From assembly GCA_027031145.1 (NCBI GenBank), contig JALVEG010000639.1, positions 1-19,909 of the forward strand: a DNA stretch of 19,909 bases, read 5' to 3'. Position 1 is the stretch's first letter, and the number at the start of each line of letters is the position of its first letter. This document shows, one piece after another, positions 13,842 to 19,909 of this stretch. The DNA is from Saprospiraceae bacterium. GTDB lineage: Bacteria; Bacteroidota; Bacteroidia; Chitinophagales; Saprospiraceae. A program made the position numbers and the translations under genes. The notes beneath the pieces were generated by a model. The model saw only the letters and a list, made by a program, of their open reading frames with translations, was not told the origin of the DNA and searched no databases.

Positions 13842-14111
13842 ATGGCTATACAAAAGATAAAAATAAATATTGCAGGAAGATATTACCCTGTAAAGATAGA
13901 AGATGGAGAAGAAGAAGCCATTCGCAGGATAGAAAAAGATATAAACCGCAAAATCAACGAATATGTCAGGAATTATAACAGTAATAATATCCTGGATATA
14001 ACAAATATGATTTTGTTTGATTTTGCTTATAAATTACATCAAACAAAAGTCAGCGGAGAAAAAGAAAAGCTCATTTCTAAATTAATAGAAATCGAAGAAA
14101 TTTTAAAGTAA
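13842..14111 (+). CDS. zapA: Cell division protein ZapA
   Basis: An 89-residue ZapA-type protein. The N-terminal beta part IKINIAGRYYPVKIEDGEEEAIRRIEKDINRKINEYV matches the FtsZ-binding head of ZapA (I-x-GxxYxLxxxxxEExxxxxA). It is followed by one long helix (NNILDITNMILFDFAYKLHQTK...LISKLIEIEEIL) for tetramer formation. ZapA crosslinks FtsZ protofilaments at the division site. It is coupled by 6 bp to the coiled-coil gene and followed by rny on the same strand, a typical Bacteroidota order. Confidence 0.9.
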   Translation: MAIQKIKINIAGRYYPVKIEDGEEEAIRRIEKDINRKINEYVRNYNSNNILDITNMILFDFAYKLHQTKVSGEKEKLISKLIEIEEILK

Positions 14112-14147
14112 ACCCCCTCTTATTATTCCTTTTCTACATTTTATATA

Positions 14148-14167
14148 CCGGAATTTTCCGGAAAATT
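14148..14167. repeat. Overlapping perfect palindromes after zapA
   Basis: CCGGAATTTTCCGG (hairpin, 14148-14161) overlaps the 16-bp perfect palindrome AATTTTCCGGAAAATT (14152-14167). The two foldings are mutually exclusive. There is no T-run for a standard terminator. It may be an operator, an RNA processing site, or the remnant of an element. Confidence 0.4.
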
Positions 14168-14203
14168 GAATGCAAAATAATAGTTTTTGCGTTTTTTATT
14201 TAT

Positions 14204-14280
14204 GTATCTACTGAGGTAGAATCATTTTGATTGAAAAAAACAATTTTTTCATCTCAAAAGCACCCTACCTGAGTAGATAC
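14204..14280. mobile_element. 77-bp MITE, copy B, upstream of rny
   Basis: Terminal inverted repeats GTATCTACTGAGGTAG and CTACCTGAGTAGATAC (one mismatch) enclose the same core as copy A in the opposite orientation. No clear 8-bp target duplication remains (TTATTTAT versus AATTTATT). It ends 28 bp before the rny start, so a transcript from zapA would carry its hairpin into the rny leader. Confidence 0.78.
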
Positions 14281-14308
14281 AATTTATTAATATTATAAAT
14301 TTGAAATT

Positions 14309-15970
14309 ATGGAAATAGGAACTGGCTTAATTATAGGTTTAGTGATAGGAGCATTAATCGGATATGTCATTATGTCAATGATATTCAAGAAAATGAATGC
14401 TGCTAAAATAGAAGATGCTAACCGTAAAGCTGACCTTACTTTGCAGGAAGCTAAGATTTCAGCTCAAAGAACACTGGATAATGCTACAAATAAAGCAGAT
14501 AAAATATTATCCACAGCTGAAAACAAACACGAACAAATAAAGCAAAGAAAAATACAAGAGGCAAAGGATAAATTCAACAGGCTGAAATCAGAGTTTGAAA
14601 AGAAAAAATCCGATCAGCTAATTGAAATAAAAGAGAGAGAGATGGAGATTCTCAATAAAGAGAAAGAACTTGAAATGAGTATCAAAGAATTCATGCACGA
14701 AAAAGAATCATTTGATAGTGAAAAAGTTGAAATAAAAGCAGTAAGAGAAAATCTTGACAAACAGCTTAAAATTGTTGGTAAAAAAAGGAAAGATCTGGAA
14801 GAAGCTAATGAACGAATCATTAAAGAATTGGAAAATATTGCAAGACTCAGCGAAGCAGAAGCTAAAGAACAACTACTCGAAGCAGTAAAAGCAAAAGCTG
14901 AAACCGATGCTCTTTCTTTGGAAAAAGATATTATTCTCAATGCTAAACAAGGTGCTAATAAACAAGCAAAAAAGATAGTTATTCAGACGATACAAAGAAT
15001 GGTTGCAGAATATACTATCGAAAATACCGTATCTGTTTTTAATCTGGATTCAGATGATATAAAAGGACAGATAATAGGACGTGAAGGAAGAAATATCCGT
15101 GCGCTGGAAGCGGCAACAGGAGCAGAGATTGTTGTTGATGATACTCCTGAAGTAATAGTTATTTCCAGTTTTGATCCAATAAGAAGAGAAATTGCAAGAT
15201 TGTCCCTGAAAAGACTTGTTGCAGACGGAAGAATGCATCCTGCCAGAATCGAGGAAGTAGTTGCCAAAGTCAAAAAAGAACTCGATGAAAGAATAGTGGA
15301 AATAGGAGAAAGGACCATTATCGATCTCGATATTCATGGTCTTCATCCTTATCTTGTGAAAATGATCGGTAGAATGAGATTTAGATCATCTTATGGTCAA
15401 AACCTCCTTAAACACTCTATTGAAACAGCAAAACTAAGTGCCATGATGGCTGCTGAATTAGGCATGAGCCCTAAGCAGATTAAAATGGCAAAAAGAGCAG
15501 GCCTTTTACACGATATCGGAAAAGTAGTCGAAGAAGAATCCGAATTGTCACACGCTTTGCACGGTATGAAACTGGCAGAAAAATATAATGAACATCCGGT
15601 TATAATAAATGCTATCGGAGCTCACCATGATGAAATAGAAATGAACAATATCATATCTCCTATCATTCAGGCTTGTGATGCCGTATCAGGAGCAAGACCG
15701 GGAGCCAGAAGAGAAATTCTTGAGAGTTATCTGAAAAGAATAAAAGAAATGGAAGATCTCGCTATCTCCTATGAAGGTGTACAAAAAGCTTATGCTATGC
15801 AAGCAGGAAGAGAATTAAGAGTGATAGTTGAAAGTGAAAAAGTAGATGATAATTACGTGGAAGAATTATCATTCAAAATATCCCAAAAGATACAGGATGA
15901 TATGCAATATCCCGGACAAGTGAAAGTAACCGTTATCAGGGAAAAGAGAGCTACTGCATTTGCAAGATAA
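14309..15970 (+). CDS. rny: Ribonuclease Y
   Basis: A 553-residue membrane-anchored endoribonuclease that starts mRNA decay. An N-terminal helix (GTGLIIGLVIGALIGYVIMSM, ~4-24) is followed by a long charged coiled coil (~30-220). A KH domain carries the GxxG loop (IIGREGRNIRALE from 255). The HD domain has its metal pair H401-D402 in GLLHDIGKVVEEE, plus HALHGMKLAEKY and AHHDEIE. The C-terminus YPGQVKVTVIREKRATAFAR is the family's usual end. All key residues are present and the length is normal. The start ATG is 28 bp after MITE copy B. Confidence 0.96.
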   Translation: MEIGTGLIIGLVIGALIGYVIMSMIFKKMNAAKIEDANRKADLTLQEAKISAQRTLDNATNKADKILSTAENKHEQIKQRKIQEAKDKFNRLKSEFEKKKSDQLIEIKEREMEILNKEKELEMSIKEFMHEKESFDSEKVEIKAVRENLDKQLKIVGKKRKDLEEANERIIKELENIARLSEAEAKEQLLEAVKAKAETDALSLEKDIILNAKQGANKQAKKIVIQTIQRMVAEYTIENTVSVFNLDSDDIKGQIIGREGRNIRALEAATGAEIVVDDTPEVIVISSFDPIRREIARLSLKRLVADGRMHPARIEEVVAKVKKELDERIVEIGERTIIDLDIHGLHPYLVKMIGRMRFRSSYGQNLLKHSIETAKLSAMMAAELGMSPKQIKMAKRAGLLHDIGKVVEEESELSHALHGMKLAEKYNEHPVIINAIGAHHDEIEMNNIISPIIQACDAVSGARPGARREILESYLKRIKEMEDLAISYEGVQKAYAMQAGRELRVIVESEKVDDNYVEELSFKISQKIQDDMQYPGQVKVTVIREKRATAFAR

Positions 15971-16132
15971 TAAAACAATAAATTTAGCATTGACCTGGAC
16001 ATTTAATATACCAAATTAGGGTGGCAATTGTGTCATAGCATCGAATTTTTGTTAATCTGAGTTTGATTAATCCTTGAGATAATTTTGTCACTTACCTGGT
16101 TCAAGATTGTGATTTATAAAATTATTTATTTT

Positions 16133-16179
16133 GTAACTACTCAGGCAGAATCATTTTGACTGAAAAAACCTTTTTTTGG
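16133..16179. mobile_element. Truncated MITE, copy D (one end only)
   Basis: GTAACTACTCAGGCAG followed by AATCATTTTGACTGAAAAAAC and a T-run matches the left half of copy C with a few changes; the other terminal repeat is missing. The break is followed directly by TGTCAAATAAAT (16184-16195), the first 12 bases of the R1/R2 palindrome. It lies between the convergent ends of rny and the regulator gene. Confidence 0.65.
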
Positions 16180-16216
16180 ATAGTGTCAAATAAATATGAA
16201 ATTAACTAAACCCACA

Positions 16217-18250
16217 TTATTTGTTTGCATTAACATCTCTTGGAGTTATTCCAAAGCGTTCTTTAAATTTTCGACTAAAATATGCCGGACTTGAAATACC
16301 AACCTCATAACAAACTTCTAAAACAGTAAGATATTTTTTACTTTTTAACAGAGAAAGTGCCTTTTGTAATCTAATTTCTCTAATAAAAGCATTTGGAGTC
16401 AATCCTGTATATTTTTTTATTATTCTTTCCAATTGCCTTTTACTATAATTAAGTTGTCCCGCCAAATCGCTAACTGAAAATTCCGGTAAATCGATATTTT
16501 CAATAACTGTTTTTTTAGCTCTATGCAAAAGATCTTCTTCAATCGATACTGTTTTTTCATCCGATTTATATATATCTTCTTTATTCCAAATATCCCTTCT
16601 ACTTTTATTTGTTAGCAAATTATGAATTCTGACTAATAATTCTTTTATGCTAAATGGTTTGGTAATATAATCATCTACTCCCAATTGAAATCCTTTCAGT
16701 TTATCTTCTTCAAGAGATCTTGCTGTAAGCATAATAAACGGAATTCGTTTCCAATTCCTGTTTTTTTGAACAATCTCCTTAAATTCAAATCCATTCATAT
16801 TGGGCATCATCACATCCGAAGTAATCAAATCAAAATGTTCTTTCTCAAGTAATTTCAATGCTTCTTTTCCATCAGGTACAGCTTTGAAATCATACTTTTC
16901 TCCAATAATTTTTTGCAAATAATGACTCATTTGAATCTCATCTTCAACAATTAATATTCTCGGTTTTTTACCGTCAATCAAGACGGGTTTGAATTTTGGT
17001 AATTTATCAGTTTTAGCAGAAATAGCTTTGTTTGATATGTCGGATAAATAAGGAATTGATTTTGAAGCAGGTTTTAATGGAATAGTAAAAGTAAAACAAC
17101 TACATTTCCCCGGTACACTTTCTACTTCTATTGTTCCATTCAATATTTTTGCGAATTCCTGAGCAATGGCAAGCCCGATTCCTGCACCACCTAAAATCTG
17201 CGCTTCACTATGTCCAGCTTGATAATAACGATCAAATATTTTTGGAAGATCATCAGGATGAATACCTTTTCCTGTATCTTTTACTTCAAATAATAATGAA
17301 TTTTGTACTTGCAAAACTCTCAAAGAGACATTTCCTCCTGAAAATGAATATTTCATTGCATTGGAAATCAAATTATTCAGGATTTTTTCGAATTTTTCAA
17401 TATCTAATAAAACTGTTAAGTTTTTATCAAGTTCATAAACAAAATCTGTTTTTATTAACCGGAATTTTGCCAAAGATTGAAATGAAAAGAAAATTCTTTG
17501 ACAAAGACTGTACAAATTAACAGGAATTTCATCAAGTGAAATTTTACCGGATTCAAGTTTTGAAAGATTCAAAATTTCATTGACTAAATTAAGCATTTTC
17601 CTGCTGTTTGATTTCATCAATTGCAATTCAGCCAGATCAATTTTGTTTTTTGTTCTTTCGATTATACTTTCCAAAGGAGCCAGGATAAGAGTAAGAGGGG
17701 ATCTCAATTCATGAGAAATATTGGCAAAGAAACGATTTTTAGCTTCGTCCAAAGATTTCATTTTATTATTTATTTGTTTTCTTCTTTGGAGATTAAAGAA
17801 AATTAAAATGGCTGTAAAAAGAAGTAACCCGGCTATAATAGCGATTGCGATATTCAAATATTTTTGATTTAATAATTTTGTGTTTTTCAAGTCAAGTTGA
17901 ATTTTCTGTAATTTCAACTGAGTTTCTTTTTCCTTGACCTGATATTTCGTCACCATTTCTATAATTTGTCTTCTTGAGTCTTGCTGATCAAGAGAATCAG
18001 ACAAATCATGGTGTTTATCATAATAATATACAGCATTTTTAAAATCACCGGCATTTCGATATGCATACGCCAGCACAATATAATTATCTAATAGATGAGT
18101 ATAAATACCGTTTCCCTTATTTAATTTAATTGCTTTTTCTAAATATTTTATCGCATTGATATAATCATTCTTAGCCATTAAAGACTTAGCAATATTTTGG
18201 TAACATGCAGATAAATATCGATCATCTCCGGAATTCTCAATTAAAACCAT
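16217..18250 (-). pseudogene. 3' part of interrupted hybrid sensor kinase/AraC regulator
   Basis: An open 677-codon frame beginning at an ATG inside the target duplication of MITE copy C. It has the last TPRs (~13-80), a coiled coil, a membrane helix (~132-152), and HisKA with the phosphoacceptor H180 in FFANISHELRSPL. HATPase follows, with N-box N293/N297, DTGKGI at 325-330 and GGAGIGLAI at 354-362. The receiver domain has D479 in DLITSDVMMPNMNG, T509 and K531. An AraC-type HTH runs ~580-677, ending with SPAYFSRKFKERFGITPRD. All catalytic residues are intact. The fragment lacks its signal peptide and most sensor repeats, so even if expressed it would probably be misplaced or insensitive. It belongs with the fragment at 18391-19335; together they would be a 982-residue one-protein two-component system. 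Confidence 0.88.
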
Positions 18251-18255
18251 GGCTT

Positions 18256-18417
18256 GTAACTACTCAGGTAGAATCATTTTGATTGAAAAAAACTCTTTTT
18301 TTGCCATATTTCAGCTATTTTTTTCGACGTAGCTCCACTATGCCTTCAAAAAATGAGCTTTATCTGTCAAAAAAATTGAATTTTTTCATCTCAAAAGCAC
18401 CCTACCTGAGTAGTTAC
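18256..18417. mobile_element. 162-bp MITE, copy C, inserted in the regulator gene
   Basis: Perfect 16-bp terminal inverted repeats GTAACTACTCAGGTAG and CTACCTGAGTAGTTAC are flanked by a perfect 8-bp target duplication CATGGCTT (18248-18255 and 18418-18425). Outer parts match copies A and B, with ~85 extra internal bases forming more imperfect hairpins (e.g. AGCTA...TAGCT). It codes for no transposase. GTAA ends plus 8-bp duplications fit mobilisation by an IS66-family transposase acting in trans (inference). The perfect duplication suggests recent insertion. Confidence 0.9.
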
Positions 18418-19335
18418 CATGGCTTTTTTATAATACTCAACAGATTTATTGTAATTATTTTGATTATGATAACAATTTCCTAATATCATATAACCTTCAG
18501 CAATATTTTCTGTAGCGCCTAAGTTTTTAGCAAGTTCAATGGCTTCCAATTCAAAATCAATTGCCTTTTCAAAGTTCTTAAGCATTGAATAGATATAACC
18601 TAATCTCGAAATAGTGATTGAATATCTATACGTGTCATTTGATTCTTTATTCATTTTTAAGGCTTTTTCATAATACATGAGTGATATCTTATAATTATCC
18701 ATTTTTTCATGAATAAAGCCAATATTATATAATGAAGAGGAAATGCCGATTGCATGATTCAATTTAGTAGAGATATCCAGACATTTGATATAATGTTTCA
18801 ATGCATTTTTATAATCCCCACTGTGATTTGAAACAATGCCAAGTCCATTTTCAACTATCATTTCCAGTTTCAAATCCTTATATTCTTTTGCATATTGAAG
18901 TGATTTATTATAATGTTGAATTGCCAGATCGAATTCGTTATGTCTCTCATAAATATTTCCTAAAGTAATGTTTGTTTTTGCAATATTCTTTTTGCTGTCA
19001 AGCTTGTCAAACAATTCTAAAGCTTGATTGGCAAATATCAAAGCAGTATCATAATCTGAATAGTAATAAAATATATTGCTAAGATTAAAATCGCTTTCTC
19101 CTTCACCATAAATATATTTTGCTTTTTTACTTAACTTTTGTGCTTTTAATGCAAAAACCTTTGCCGTATCAAGATTCACAGTTTGAAAAGCTCTGCTTAA
19201 TCTGTTTAATTGAATAATTTTTGAAGTGTCATCTTTTGCCTTCTGTAATTCAATAAAAAGGCTGTCAATCTTTGGAGATTGAGAATGAATAAAAAGTGTA
19301 TTTAGCATCAATATTATTACAATGAAATACTTCAT
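18391..19335 (-). pseudogene. 5' part of interrupted hybrid sensor kinase: signal peptide and TPR sensor
   Basis: A 314-codon frame: signal peptide MKYFIVIILMLNTLFIHSQS, then about six TPR units (~75-306; typical AKTNITLGNIYERHNEFDLAIQHYNKSL, SSLYNIGFIHEKMDNYKISLMYYEKAL). The last native residue is M306 in YYKKAM. The final eight residues (VTTQVGCF) and the stop come from the MITE. Removing the 162-bp element and one 8-bp duplication (170 bp) brings residue 306 in frame with the ATG of the downstream fragment and completes a further TPR. The original protein was a periplasmic TPR sensor coupled to a cytoplasmic kinase, receiver and AraC output. What remains would be a secreted TPR stub. Confidence 0.88.
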
Positions 19336-19457
19336 AATAATTTTTTGATTTGTATTAATGCACCACGAAATAATTCACCTGTTTAAAAATAATTTTTAAG
19401 TAAAAAAGGATCAATTTCAAATCTGATGTGTTTTCGTGAAGACACTATTTAATGAGC

Positions 19458-19488
19458 TTGATTTTTAAAGTTAAATAGTATAACTTTG
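19458..19488 (+). promoter_or_regulatory. Candidate promoter for the FG-GAP/VCBS protein gene
   Basis: TTG (19458-19460), 20 bases, then TAACTTTG (19481-19488) match the Bacteroidota TTG-N~20-TAnnTTTG form. Transcription would begin near 19495, leaving a leader of about 87 bases before the ATG at 19582. Confidence 0.5.
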
Positions 19489-19515
19489 TAATATAAAGAA
19501 TTAATAAGTATCGAG

Positions 19516-19550
19516 GCTCTATTTATATTTCAAAATTACTTAAATAGAGC
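19516..19550 (+). promoter_or_regulatory. Leader hairpin/inverted repeat upstream of the FG-GAP/VCBS gene
   Basis: GCTCTATTTA (19516-19525) and TAAATAGAGC (19541-19550) form a perfect 10-bp inverted repeat with a 15-base spacer, inside the predicted leader and 31 bases before the start codon. It could be an RNA hairpin or a dimeric operator; no T-run follows, so it is not a standard terminator. Confidence 0.45.
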
Positions 19551-19581
19551 TTGAATTTCACATAGTTCTAAAAATTTCAAA

Positions 19582-19909
19582 ATGAATAAAATTAAGTATT
19601 ACTTCGTATTTTTTATCTTCAATATTTTTACAGGAACAAATTTATATGGTCAAACCCATTTTGGAGTACAACAAGTATTAAACCCTGTACTTCTGGCCAA
19701 TCCTGAAGAAGTAGTAAGTAGTGATATTGATGGTGATGGAGACAATGATATTGTTGTGGTTTCTTATTGGGATTATAATATAAGTTGGTTTGAAAACCTT
19801 GATGGAAAAGGCAATTTTGGAGAACAACAATTTATTACAACCAATTCTCAAAGAGCACAAGTAGTTGTTTGTGCTGATATGGATGGTGACGGAGATCAGG
19901 ATGTGATAT
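19582..19909 (+). CDS. Secreted FG-GAP/VCBS-repeat protein (N-terminal part, runs off window)
   Basis: Opens at ATG 19582 and runs to the window end (109 codons seen). A signal peptide MNKIKYYFVFFIFNIFTGTNLYG is probably cleaved before QTHFG. The mature part shows repeat units with the calcium-loop pattern DIDGDGDNDIVVVSYWDYNISWFEN (~52-76) and ADMDGDGDQDV (~98-108), typical of FG-GAP/VCBS beta-propeller repeats in secreted Bacteroidota proteins that often carry a C-terminal type IX sorting domain (not visible here). The gene is divergent from the interrupted regulator, which might once have controlled it; this is only positional inference. Confidence 0.85.
   Translation, partial: MNKIKYYFVFFIFNIFTGTNLYGQTHFGVQQVLNPVLLANPEEVVSSDIDGDGDNDIVVVSYWDYNISWFENLDGKGNFGEQQFITTNSQRAQVVVCADMDGDGDQDVI

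Noticed and set aside
14112..14308. 6S RNA gene after zapA, as in enterobacteria
   Set aside because: Only ~90 bp remain once the MITE is removed, and no 6S-like long open-bubble hairpin is visible.
14614..15346. Antisense open frames opposite rny
   Set aside because: Ser/Leu/Phe-rich mirror translations of the coiled-coil and KH coding sequence.
17131..17520. 129-codon plus-strand open frame opposite the kinase
   Set aside because: It lies wholly within the conserved kinase domain on the other strand and matches no family I recognise.
16217..18250. An independent kinase gene starting at ATG 18250
   Set aside because: The ATG comes from the MITE target duplication, the protein starts mid-TPR without a signal peptide, and the upstream half joins in frame.
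19364..19440. CACGAAA...TTTCGTG inverted repeat between divergent genes
   Set aside because: Only 7 bp with a long spacer; expected by chance and not clearly placed relative to a promoter.

Overview
The window is AT-rich and looks like a member of the Bacteroidota. This rests on: lipoprotein signal peptides followed by acidic surface-export-like residues; OprO/OprP-type porin; a TPR hybrid histidine kinase with an AraC-type output domain; the conserved blocks birA<>rsfS-ftsH and coiled-coil ORF-zapA-rny; few Shine-Dalgarno sites; and sequences fitting the Bacteroidota promoter form TTG-N~20-TAnnTTTG.

Region 1 (1-8474, minus strand) is a phosphate-themed gene cluster. In transcription order it has a PhoU-like DUF47 protein, a Pit phosphate transporter fused to an extra membrane segment, a coiled coil and a LuxR-type DNA-binding domain, an OprO/OprP-type porin, a lipoprotein with two lamin-tail domains, a beta-propeller lipoprotein, and a protein that may be a divergent triphosphate-tunnel (CYTH) protein. 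After a 726-bp gene-free, repeat-rich gap come a canonical CYTH phosphatase and the start of an SLC13-type anion transporter that runs off the window. The likely theme is uptake of phosphate across both membranes, with possible tri- or polyphosphate handling. The Pit-HTH fusion could couple transport to transcription and is the most novel item here.

Region 2 (8475-10154) holds a promoter region, a membrane-anchored hypothetical protein, and two small palindromic elements between convergent genes. Region 3 (10155-15970) is housekeeping: biotin ligase (minus) divergent from rsfS-ftsH, then a small coiled-coil gene, zapA and rny (RNase Y).

Region 4 (15971-19909) holds a hybrid two-component regulator gene split by a 162-bp miniature transposable element. 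The element has perfect 16-bp terminal inverted repeats and an 8-bp target duplication (CATGGCTT). Removing the element and one duplication copy joins the two fragments into one 982-codon frame. Two 77-bp full copies and one half copy of the same family lie elsewhere in the window. Beyond the regulator, a divergent FG-GAP/VCBS secreted protein gene begins, preceded by a good promoter candidate and a leader hairpin.

No rRNA, tRNA or CRISPR array was seen.
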